In this document: positions 45,829 through 53,865 of the stretch, one piece after another | Numbering within the stretch: the stretch's first letter is position 1 | How the letters are laid out: each line of letters starts with the position of its first letter | Assembly (NCBI RefSeq): GCF_000378245.1 | Contig: NZ_KB899492.1 | Location: 475,438-539,437 of the forward strand | Direction: 5' to 3' | DNA length: 64,000 bases | Source of the DNA: Aromatoleum toluclasticum ATCC 700605 | GTDB taxonomy: Bacteria; Pseudomonadota; Gammaproteobacteria; Burkholderiales; Rhodocyclaceae | Notes under the pieces: model-generated | Databases searched by the model: none | Told to the model about the DNA's origin: nothing | What the model saw: the letters and a program-made list of their open reading frames with translations, nothing else | Position numbers and translations under genes: made by a program

Positions 45829-47733
45829 ATGAGCGACTTCCTCAACCGCTTCACGACCAACACCGCGGAATTCACCGAGGTGAAGCTCATCGCCGACTCC
45901 CCCCTGATCAACGCGACGGCGGGCAATCTGAACCTCGCCGGCGCCGTGCAGATGGAGCCGACGATCTCCGCCGGCACGCTGGCCGCCCTCGGCGCCCTGC
46001 AATTCGAGGCGCAGCCCAAGGAACCCCTCACCGAGCCGGTGTTCAGCAAGGCGCCGACCACCGGCAAGGGCATGCTGTCGCACGTCGAGCTGATCCGCGA
46101 CAGCTTCGTGAACGTGCGCCGCGACCTCCTCGACCTGCGCGACCGGGCCAACGCGCGCCAGAACCAGGCGAAGTCGCTGATCGACCGCCTGTGCGACTTC
46201 CTCGACGACTACATGAAGCCCGAGGAACTGCGCCGCCTGGGCGTCATCGACGACGACAAGCAGGCACCGGCCTTCCGCCTGCTCGTCGCGCCGGATCTCC
46301 ACAATACCGACGGCTTCCTGCTGCGCCCGAAGCTCGACCTCGTAATCCCGCGTCCGGGCGACGCCGGCCCCGACGGCACCCCGCACAACGACGAATCCGC
46401 GCTGTTCTCCGCCGGCAAGGTCGTCGCCGACGACATCCGCAAGATCGAGGCCCTGCGCGGCGCGCTGACCACGCTGCGCCGCCGCCATCAGCAGGCCCTC
46501 GAAGACCTGCGCGCGCGCCTCGCCGCACTCGAAACCGACATCCCCGGCGAGATCCGTAGCCTCGACGTGCGCGAACGCGAACGCGTCGAAGCCCTCGACG
46601 ACTACGCCGTCGCCCAGCGCCTGCTGGCCGAGCACTGGCGCGAGATCGAAGCCGCCTGGGCCGCGCGCAAACGCGTCATCGAAAGCCACCGCGGCCTCTT
46701 CTACGTGAAGGTGCGCGAGACCCCGCTAGGCCGGACGCTCCCCGACCCGCTCGACCTGCGCCCGAGCTCCCCCGACGACCTCGTGCCCGGCTGCGCCAAC
46801 CGCGACACGGCGCTCCCCACCGCGCTCGCGCCCTTCATGGAGGCGGTGTTCGACATCCCCGCCGGCGACTGGGCGAACCTGCGCCCGCTCGGCCATCTGC
46901 TGCCGGGGCGCGCGATCCTCGCCGGCCTGGTCGACACGCGCCGCCAGAAGCTCGCGCTGCGCCTCAACCGCGCCCTCGCGGCCGACACTCCCGTGCTCAC
47001 CAGCCTCGTGCAGCAGAACCACGCCCTCGTGCGCGAAGTCGCCGCCCGCCCCTTCAACGCTGGCGCGCTCAGCGAACTGCAGCGCCAGGGCAGCGCGATC
47101 CTCGCGCTCGACGACCTCCTCGCGATCCCCTCGCCGTTGCTGCGCGACCCCGCACGCGCGCTGCACCAGCGCCTCGACGCCGCCGCCGGCTGCATCCTCG
47201 CGCGCCTGCGCACCATCGCCCCGTCGATCCGTCTCAACTGGGCCGCGGCCGCCGAAGCCAACCGCCTCGCCGTCGAGACGCCCGAACGCTGGCCCAGCCT
47301 CGCCGAAGCCGAGGAGCGCGACTTCAACGGCATACGCACGCTCGTCGAACTCGTCGCCTGGTGGTTCCGCCAGCTCGACACGGACGCCTCCGGCGTCGCC
47401 CGCACCGCGATGCGCAACCTCGTGCGCGCCTGCCTGCTGCTCGCCGCCAGCGACGACCCGCGACAGCTCATCCAGGGCACCCTCAAGATCCTCCCGGGGC
47501 GCTTCCGCATCGGCGAAGCGCTGCGCCTCACGCTCAACCGCGAAGCCGCCCCCGGCACCCTGCTGCAGCTCTTCGACGACAGCCAGCGCGTCATCGCGAC
47601 CCTGCGCGTCGACGACCACGACGACCAGGGCACTGTCGCCTCGGTCGCCACCATCCTCGACCCCGAAGTCGAGCGCAACCCCGGCGCAGTCCTCAACACC
47701 GCGCTGCGCATCAGCGGCCTGAACCGGGGCTAA
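45829..47733 (+). CDS. large helical eCIS protein of unknown function
   Basis: 634 residues, starting 1 bp after the upstream stop. A beta-rich N-terminal 80 residues is followed by long charged helices, for example around 100-125 (RDLLDLRDRANARQNQ) and 210-280 (LRRRHQQALEDLRARLAALE). A helical C-terminal domain ends in a short beta segment with TLLQLFDDSQRVIATLRV. It has no signal peptide or membrane segment. I do not recognise the family. Its place among fibre-like and accessory genes suggests a structural or assembly role, nothing more. Confidence 0.45.
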   Translation: MSDFLNRFTTNTAEFTEVKLIADSPLINATAGNLNLAGAVQMEPTISAGTLAALGALQFEAQPKEPLTEPVFSKAPTTGKGMLSHVELIRDSFVNVRRDLLDLRDRANARQNQAKSLIDRLCDFLDDYMKPEELRRLGVIDDDKQAPAFRLLVAPDLHNTDGFLLRPKLDLVIPRPGDAGPDGTPHNDESALFSAGKVVADDIRKIEALRGALTTLRRRHQQALEDLRARLAALETDIPGEIRSLDVRERERVEALDDYAVAQRLLAEHWREIEAAWAARKRVIESHRGLFYVKVRETPLGRTLPDPLDLRPSSPDDLVPGCANRDTALPTALAPFMEAVFDIPAGDWANLRPLGHLLPGRAILAGLVDTRRQKLALRLNRALAADTPVLTSLVQQNHALVREVAARPFNAGALSELQRQGSAILALDDLLAIPSPLLRDPARALHQRLDAAAGCILARLRTIAPSIRLNWAAAAEANRLAVETPERWPSLAEAEERDFNGIRTLVELVAWWFRQLDTDASGVARTAMRNLVRACLLLAASDDPRQLIQGTLKILPGRFRIGEALRLTLNREAAPGTLLQLFDDSQRVIATLRVDDHDDQGTVASVATILDPEVERNPGAVLNTALRISGLNRG

Positions 47734-47754
47734 GCGCCATGAGAACCACGAACC

Positions 47755-47842
47755 GTAGGGCGGGAGGAACGCAGCGCATCCCGCCATTCGGCGCCGCGAG
47801 CCCCCTCGACCGCAGGAATGGCGGCTTGCACCCGCCCTACGG
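47755..47842. repeat. GTAGGGCGGGA repeat, long copy
   Basis: GTAGGGCGGGAGGAACGCAG at 47755 pairs with a complementary end ...CCCGCCCTAC at 47842, with a second inner hairpin around ATCCCGCCATTC/GAATGGCGG. It fills most of the 142-bp gap between two injection-system genes and is the likely full-length form of this repeat. Confidence 0.8.
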
Positions 47843-47875
47843 GAAAGGCACGGGTTCAGAGGATCGGATCACCCC

Positions 47876-49471
47876 ATGAACGCCGCCGACCTCCACATCG
47901 GCCGCGTCGTGCTGCGCGGCACCGACTCCGCCGTCGAGCACGCCCGCAGGCAGCTGCCGACGACGCTCGCCCGCGCCCACTGGGCGGCCGACGACGCCAT
48001 CCTCGTGGTGCGCCGCGTCGCCGTCGGCGGCATCGCCACCGAGCTGCCCGCCCGCGCCGCCGCCGCCACCGCACAGCTCGCCCGCCACGCCGCCGACCCC
48101 TGGAGCCCCGCCGCCGACAGCGCCGACGCGGTGCGCTTCCGCGATGCCCTCGACTACCGCGCCTGCCTCGTGCGCGACCTCCTCACCGGCACCGCCGCGC
48201 GCCGCTGGCTGTGGCGCCACCGCGCCGCCCTGCTCGCCCGCCCGGCGGCGCAGGCGCTCGCCGAACTGCTGGCCGAGGACGCCCTCGCGCTCCCGGCCCT
48301 GCTCGCCCGCCCTGCGTTGCGCGATAACCTCCCCGCGCTGTGGCGCACGCTGGACGCCCCCGCCGCAAGCACCGTCCTGTATGCCGTCGGCAACGCGACC
48401 GGCTGGCAAAGCGCCATCTCAGCCGCACTCGATCCGACCACCCATGAACGTAGGGCGGAAATGCGAAGCGCCTTCCGCCGCATGTCGATCCGTGAAACCG
48501 GGGAACCTTCGCCGCCGCCATCGACGCTCCATACGGCGGCGCAGTGGCCAAGTACGGCCTTCGACTCATCCGCCCTACGATCGCTGCCCGACGATCTCCC
48601 CCCCTCCGACCCGCGCGTCGTGCTGCAAGCCGTCCTCGCACTATGGACACAGGCTCCCGCGACGCTCGCCGGCACCGCAGCCGTCGAAACCCTCCGCGCC
48701 ACGGCCACACGCTTCGTACGCCCTGCCATTGAACCCGCAACGGCGACCTCGGGCGAACCGGGCACGACGACGGACGCCGCCTCCGGCCACATACGCAACT
48801 CCGCAACCGCCGCGACCGAAACCGGCGCGCCGGCAACCCGTCCGCCGCCCGATGACGTATCCCGGGGAGCCACCGCAGCTCGCCCCACGGCAACGGCGGC
48901 TCGACAAGATAACGGACGCGCGACCGAAAACGCATCGCCCCACCCGGACCTCGATCGAGTCTCCTCCACCGCGGCTTCGCCCGCGGTCCTTCCGCCCGCC
49001 GCGGAGCACGATTTCCGCACCCGCGGCGGCGGTTTCTTCTTCCTGCTCAACGTACTCAACCTGCCGGCCCTGCGCGACTGGCGCGCGACGCTCGCCGAGC
49101 CCCATTCCGGCTGGCGCGAACTCGTGCGTCTCGCCCGCCGGCTCGACTTCGCCCCCGACGCCCCGCTCGCCGCCTTCCTCGCCGACGCCTGCGCCCTCGA
49201 CGCCACCGACGACCCCGCCGCCGCGCTCGACACCCTGCCCGCCGGCGCCGACCCCGCCCTGGTCCGCCACGCCGCGCTGCGCCACTACGGCGAGGCCGCC
49301 CTCGCCGCCGCGCTCGCCGAGCGCCCCGCGCACGTGCGCGCCACCGCGAGCCATCTCGACGTGCAGCTGCGCCTCGCCGACGTGCACCTCGACATCCGCC
49401 GCACCGGCCTCGACCTCGACCCCGGCTGGCTGCCCTGGCTCGGCCGCGTCGTGCGCTTCCACTACGACTAG
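47876..49471 (+). CDS. conserved eCIS protein with an in-frame repeat insertion
   Basis: 531 residues. The N-terminal 190 residues are Ala/Arg-rich helices (HWAADDAILVVRRVAVGG). The C-terminal 170 residues carry a pattern common in eCIS loci, TRGGGFFFLLNVLNLPAL at the start and DVHLDIRRTGLDLDPGWLPW near the end. The middle (about 195-370) is low-complexity Thr/Ala/Pro. Part of it (residues 192-234) is coded by a REP-like repeat at 48450-48578, which adds 43 codons without stop. The function is unknown. It stands directly before the AAA+ ATPase gene. Confidence 0.6.
   Translation: MNAADLHIGRVVLRGTDSAVEHARRQLPTTLARAHWAADDAILVVRRVAVGGIATELPARAAAATAQLARHAADPWSPAADSADAVRFRDALDYRACLVRDLLTGTAARRWLWRHRAALLARPAAQALAELLAEDALALPALLARPALRDNLPALWRTLDAPAASTVLYAVGNATGWQSAISAALDPTTHERRAEMRSAFRRMSIRETGEPSPPPSTLHTAAQWPSTAFDSSALRSLPDDLPPSDPRVVLQAVLALWTQAPATLAGTAAVETLRATATRFVRPAIEPATATSGEPGTTTDAASGHIRNSATAATETGAPATRPPPDDVSRGATAARPTATAARQDNGRATENASPHPDLDRVSSTAASPAVLPPAAEHDFRTRGGGFFFLLNVLNLPALRDWRATLAEPHSGWRELVRLARRLDFAPDAPLAAFLADACALDATDDPAAALDTLPAGADPALVRHAALRHYGEAALAAALAERPAHVRATASHLDVQLRLADVHLDIRRTGLDLDPGWLPWLGRVVRFHYD
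48450..48578. repeat. GTAGGGCGG repeat captured inside a coding sequence
   Basis: GTAGGGCGGAAATGCGAAGC at 48450 and CCGCCCTAC ending at 48578 are the inverted ends of a 129-bp copy. 129 is divisible by 3 and the host frame reads through (ERRAEMRSAFRR ... SSALRSLP). It lies in the low-complexity middle of the protein, where extra residues are tolerated. Confidence 0.75.
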
Positions 49472-49486
49472 CTGAGGTTTCACGCG

Positions 49487-51520
49487 ATGAACGCGCCCGC
49501 CACCCATCAACCCGGCACCGACACACCGCCCGACGGCACCCGCCTGTCGCGCGCCTTCGTCCACGCCGGCATTGCGCACTTCGCGCGCCTGAGCTTCGGC
49601 GCCCCCTCCGCGGTGTTCGACGCCCTCGCCGCCAGCCAGGGCGGCGACGATCTCGCGACCCTGCTCGACACCCCGCGCGACGACTGGCACGCCGCGTGCG
49701 CCGCCCTCGCCTGCGTCGCCCCCGAATTGCGCGGCCCGCTCGGGCGCCTGCTCGCAGACCTGAAGCTGCAGCTGCACGAATGGTTCGCGCTCGCGCTGTG
49801 CGGCGAGAACGAATCGAGCTACCTGCTCAACCTCGCGCTCGCCGAACTCCAGTCCCCCGGCGCGCTGCGCCCCGGCCTGCACCTCGTCGCCGCCGCCAGC
49901 GACGCCCTGTTCGGCGCCCAACTGCCGCCACTCGCACTACCCAACCACCGCCTCGTGCGCGCCGGCGTACTCGACGTGGTCGGCGACGGCCCCATGCCCA
50001 CCCGCACGCTGGCCGTCGCGCCCGAACTGTGGGCGCTGCTGTGCGGCGACACCAGCGCGTGGCGCGACACCGCCCCGCTGCCGGTCAGCGACGCCGTGCT
50101 GCCGCAAAGCTTCTGCGAACAGCTGCCCTCGCTCGCAACCCTGCTGCGCACGGGTGCCACCCGCCACGTCGTGTTCCGCGGCGCGCGCGCTGCCGGGCTC
50201 GCCGCCGCCGCGCGCCTGGCCGCCGCAGCGGGCCGCCCGCCGCTGCACATGGAAGCCGCCACCTGGTCCCGCCAGCCCGCGCTGGCCGCCGCCTGCCGCT
50301 ACGCCGGCTGGCTGCCCGTGCTCGCGCTGGAACTCGGCCCCGGCGAACGCCACGTGCTGCCCGAACACCCCGCGCTCGCCGTGCCGCTGATCCTCGTCAC
50401 CGGCCGCGACGGCGCGATCGAAGCCCCCGCGCTGGTCGAGATCGACCTGCCGCCGCTCACGACGCAGGAACGCCGCCACGCCTGGCGCTGCGCACTCGCC
50501 GCCAACGATCAAAGCTCCGACGACGGCCAGCTGGAAACCCGCTTGCGCGAATTCGCCGGCCACGCGCTGCTAGACGGGCCCACCGTGCACACGCTCGCCG
50601 AACGCGTGCGTCTCGACGCCCAGGTGCGCGGCGAAGCCCCCGGCCTCGCCCACCTGCGCCGCGCGCGCGCCGGTTTCGGCAGCGAACGCCTGCGCCAGCT
50701 CGCGCAGCCGGTCACGCGCGAAATCGGCCCCGACGGCCTGGTGCTGCCCGACGACCTCCTCGAACGCTTCGACGCCCTCGTCGCCCGCTGCCGCCAGCGC
50801 GAATCCCTTTCGGACGGCCTCGGCGCGAGCCTCGCCGAACCCGCGCCGGGCGTGCGCGCGCTGTTCTGCGGCGAAAGCGGTGCCGGCAAGACGCTGGCCG
50901 CGAGCCGCCTGGCGACCCTGCTCGGCGCGCCGCTCTTCCGCGTCGACCTCTCCGCGGTCATGAACAAGTACATCGGCGAATCCGAAAAGAACCTCGGCCG
51001 CCTCCTCGACGAAGCCGCCGCACTCGACGTGCTTCTGCTCATCGACGAGGCCGACGCCCTCTTCGGCCGCCGCGGCGAAGGCAAGGAGACCGGCGAACGC
51101 TACGCCAACATGCTCACCAACTTCCTGCTCACGCGCATCGAACAGCATCCGGGCATCGTGGTCCTAACCAGTAACAGCCGCGGCCGCATCGACAGCGCCT
51201 TCACCCGCCGCTTCGACGCCATCATCGAGTTTCCACCGCCGGGCGTGGCGGAACGCCTGCGCATCTGGCAATCGCACCTGGGGCAGCGATCCCCCGACGC
51301 CGCCCTGTGCCGCCAGCTCGCGAGCTACTGCACATTGCCCGGCGGCCACATCCGCAACGCCGTGCTGCAGGCCGCCGCACTGGACCCCGCCGCCCCGCAC
51401 GACGGCGACGCCACCCACCCGATCGCCGCCGAGCAGCTCGTCGCCGCGCTGATCGAGGAATACCGCAAGATCGGCCGCACCCCGCCACCCCAGCTGATGC
51501 ACGCGCGGGGCGGAACATGA
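49487..51520 (+). CDS. eCIS AAA+ ATPase (Pvc15/Afp15-like)
   Basis: 677 residues. The N-terminal 430 residues form a helical and winged-helix-like region. The AAA+ module follows with Walker A GESGAGKT (462-469), Walker B LLIDEADALF (Asp520-Glu521), sensor 1 LTSNSRG and arginine finger TRRFD. An AAA+ ATPase of this kind is a core gene of eCIS and is needed for particle assembly, not for firing. The ATG of the first effector gene overlaps its stop (ATGA), so effector translation is tied to it. Confidence 0.92.
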   Translation: MNAPATHQPGTDTPPDGTRLSRAFVHAGIAHFARLSFGAPSAVFDALAASQGGDDLATLLDTPRDDWHAACAALACVAPELRGPLGRLLADLKLQLHEWFALALCGENESSYLLNLALAELQSPGALRPGLHLVAAASDALFGAQLPPLALPNHRLVRAGVLDVVGDGPMPTRTLAVAPELWALLCGDTSAWRDTAPLPVSDAVLPQSFCEQLPSLATLLRTGATRHVVFRGARAAGLAAAARLAAAAGRPPLHMEAATWSRQPALAAACRYAGWLPVLALELGPGERHVLPEHPALAVPLILVTGRDGAIEAPALVEIDLPPLTTQERRHAWRCALAANDQSSDDGQLETRLREFAGHALLDGPTVHTLAERVRLDAQVRGEAPGLAHLRRARAGFGSERLRQLAQPVTREIGPDGLVLPDDLLERFDALVARCRQRESLSDGLGASLAEPAPGVRALFCGESGAGKTLAASRLATLLGAPLFRVDLSAVMNKYIGESEKNLGRLLDEAAALDVLLLIDEADALFGRRGEGKETGERYANMLTNFLLTRIEQHPGIVVLTSNSRGRIDSAFTRRFDAIIEFPPPGVAERLRIWQSHLGQRSPDAALCRQLASYCTLPGGHIRNAVLQAAALDPAAPHDGDATHPIAAEQLVAALIEEYRKIGRTPPPQLMHARGGT

Positions 51521-53865
51521 GCAGCCTCGCCCCCGGCCTGCGCCGCAAGACCGCGCCGGAGAAGCAGGCACCGGCCGCCGCCCCCGACGCCAAACCCGGC
51601 GGGCAGAAGGAGCCCGCCGGCAAGACCCCCTCCGACCAGGCCGCCGGCGCCAACCAGCAAGCGCCCGAAGCGGCTAACCAGGGCGGCACGCCACAGGAAA
51701 AGCGCCCCGGCACCCCCGGCTACCTGCAGGCCAAGCTCGCCGTCAGCCACCCCGACGACCCCGCCGAGAAGGAAGCCGACCAGGTCGCCGGCGAAGTCCG
51801 CCGTGCGCTGCGCACGCCGCAGGACGCCGGCTCCGGCGCCAAGTGTTCCGCCTGCAGCGGCGCCGCTCCGCGCGGCAGCCTCGAACCCGCGATCACCCCG
51901 CCGAAGAAGGAAGTCCTCGCACCCAGGCTGCTGCGCGCCGCCGCGACGGGCGAAGAGGAGAAAACCGCCGCCACCACGGTCGGCGGAGGGGACAAGGCCG
52001 CCTCCGCCCCCGGCACCGAAAAATCCGCGGACACCCCCAAGACCGCCCCAGGCGGCGCCGACGCCCTCGCCGGCCAGACGGCGCCCGCCGGAACCGAACA
52101 GCGCGTCGCCGCCCGCAAGGGCCAGGGCGCGCCCCTCGACCCCGAACTGCGCGCGAAGCTCGAAGCCCAGCTCGGCCGCGAACTCTCCGCCGTGCGCATC
52201 CACACCGACGCCGAAGCCGACGCGATGTGCGCCGAGATGCACGCGCGCGCCTTCACCGTCGGCAACGACGTTTATTTCTCCGCCGGCAGCTACGCCCCCG
52301 AGAGCGACGCCGGCCTCGAACTCCTCGCCCACGAACTCACCCACGTCGGCCAGCAGGCCGCGGCCGGCGGGCCGCAGAGCGCCGCGCCCAAGCTGCAGCG
52401 CAGCTGGTGGGACGACCTCTTCGGCGGCGGCGGCGCCCCCGCCGACCCGATGGCAGCGTGCAACAAGGAACTTGGCGAGGCCGAGAAGTGGGCCAAGGCC
52501 GGCCCCTACCCGGCCGCCGCGCAGGCCATGGTCGGCGCAGGCGGCCGCGGCGGCTTCGACGCCCAGTACAAGCCCGACCCGGTCGAGGGCGAAGGCGTGC
52601 TCGACATCAAACAAGGCGTCGCGGTGCAGTTCGAAGACCTCCTCGTCACCGCCGGCGGCGTCGCCGCGCCCAACCCGCTGCTCGGCGGCACGCCCGAACT
52701 CACCGCGCTCGCCACGCGCATCAACGGCATTCCCGACGCCGCGCAGCGTGCCACGACACTCGCCGCCTACCAGTGGAACAACGCCGAGCAGCAGCCCTGG
52801 ATCGACGACCTGAAGACGCTCATCGAAAGCGGCTGGAGCGGCAAGCACAGCTTCTTCCTCAACAAGCCGCGCTGGAACTGGCTCGGCGCCAGCGTCGCGG
52901 TCAAGCTCGACGTCGGCAAGCGCGCCCAGGCCGCCAGCGACCACATGCTCACGCGTGTCTACAAGATGCCCTCGGGCGAAGACCTCACCAGTTTCGGCAC
53001 CGTCGATTCCACCAACCGCGGCGCCGACGCAGATCCGCGCGACCAGACCATGAAGTTGTCGAAGACCGGCCTGGAACCCAACTTCTACGACACCCTGCGC
53101 GAATCGGTCGAATTCGCGCACGACTCCCCGGTGCTCGACGCCACCGCGCAGACCACGCTCACCAACTTCATCGCCAAATACAACGGCGCCGTCGCCAACG
53201 CCGCGCATCAGGAAATCCGCGTCGACATCGTCGGCCACACCAGCGGCTCCGGCACCGCCAGCCACAACCAGACGCTGTCCGAGTCCCGCGCCAATGCCGT
53301 GCGCGACTTCCTCACGGCCAACGGCTTCGCCAACGTGCCGACGCGCGTGCACGTCGCCGCGCGCGGCGCCGCCGAGGCCGACCCGCTCGACAAGAACAAA
53401 CCCAAGGACCGGCGCGTCGACCTCCTCGTCGACGGCGGCCAGCGGCAGATCGGCGCGCTGCACGAATGGGGCCACGCGCTGGGCCTCGGCGACGAATACA
53501 CCTCGACCGGCACCAACATCGGCGACCCGACCGCGCACGACGCGATGGTCAAGGCCATGACCGACGCCAGCGGCGGCCATCTGCCGGGCTCGATCCGCGA
53601 ACACAACGGCGGCATCATGTCGGGCGGCAACGAGATCCGTCCCCAGCACTACGCCCCCTTCCACAACGCGCTCACCACCGTCACCGCGCAGGCACCGTGG
53701 TCGCTGGGCCTGCACAAGCCCAAGTGGCAGGTCGCGATGGAATGCGGCGCCCCCTCGCCCAAGGGCGACTGGAACCTGCCGAACGCCCCGGCCCCCGGCA
53801 CGAACCCGGGCACCCCGCCGCCGGGCGCCACACCGGGCAGCGACAATGGAAGCGCCGTCGCCTAA
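51517..53865 (+). CDS. putative eCIS effector 1: DUF4157 + OmpA-like + metzincin-like protease
   Basis: 782 residues. An Ala/Pro-rich disordered start is followed by SHPDDPAEKEADQVA and a C-x-x-C pair (KCSAC near 110), then the main DUF4157 block. That block runs from VRIHTDAEADAMCAEMHARA to LLAHELTHVGQQ, with the zinc motif HELTH at 272-276. A middle region of about 230 residues is unassigned. An OmpA-like domain (about 535-645: VDIVGHTSGSG, LSESRANAVRDFL) follows. Then come HEWGHALGLGDEY (649-661) and NGGIMSGGN about 40 residues later, like an HExxHxxGxxD zinc site with a Met-turn. The two zinc motifs suggest a cargo-processing domain plus a toxic protease. Its end overlaps the next gene by 20 bp. 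Confidence 0.72.
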   Translation: MSSLAPGLRRKTAPEKQAPAAAPDAKPGGQKEPAGKTPSDQAAGANQQAPEAANQGGTPQEKRPGTPGYLQAKLAVSHPDDPAEKEADQVAGEVRRALRTPQDAGSGAKCSACSGAAPRGSLEPAITPPKKEVLAPRLLRAAATGEEEKTAATTVGGGDKAASAPGTEKSADTPKTAPGGADALAGQTAPAGTEQRVAARKGQGAPLDPELRAKLEAQLGRELSAVRIHTDAEADAMCAEMHARAFTVGNDVYFSAGSYAPESDAGLELLAHELTHVGQQAAAGGPQSAAPKLQRSWWDDLFGGGGAPADPMAACNKELGEAEKWAKAGPYPAAAQAMVGAGGRGGFDAQYKPDPVEGEGVLDIKQGVAVQFEDLLVTAGGVAAPNPLLGGTPELTALATRINGIPDAAQRATTLAAYQWNNAEQQPWIDDLKTLIESGWSGKHSFFLNKPRWNWLGASVAVKLDVGKRAQAASDHMLTRVYKMPSGEDLTSFGTVDSTNRGADADPRDQTMKLSKTGLEPNFYDTLRESVEFAHDSPVLDATAQTTLTNFIAKYNGAVANAAHQEIRVDIVGHTSGSGTASHNQTLSESRANAVRDFLTANGFANVPTRVHVAARGAAEADPLDKNKPKDRRVDLLVDGGQRQIGALHEWGHALGLGDEYTSTGTNIGDPTAHDAMVKAMTDASGGHLPGSIREHNGGIMSGGNEIRPQHYAPFHNALTTVTAQAPWSLGLHKPKWQVAMECGAPSPKGDWNLPNAPAPGTNPGTPPPGATPGSDNGSAVA

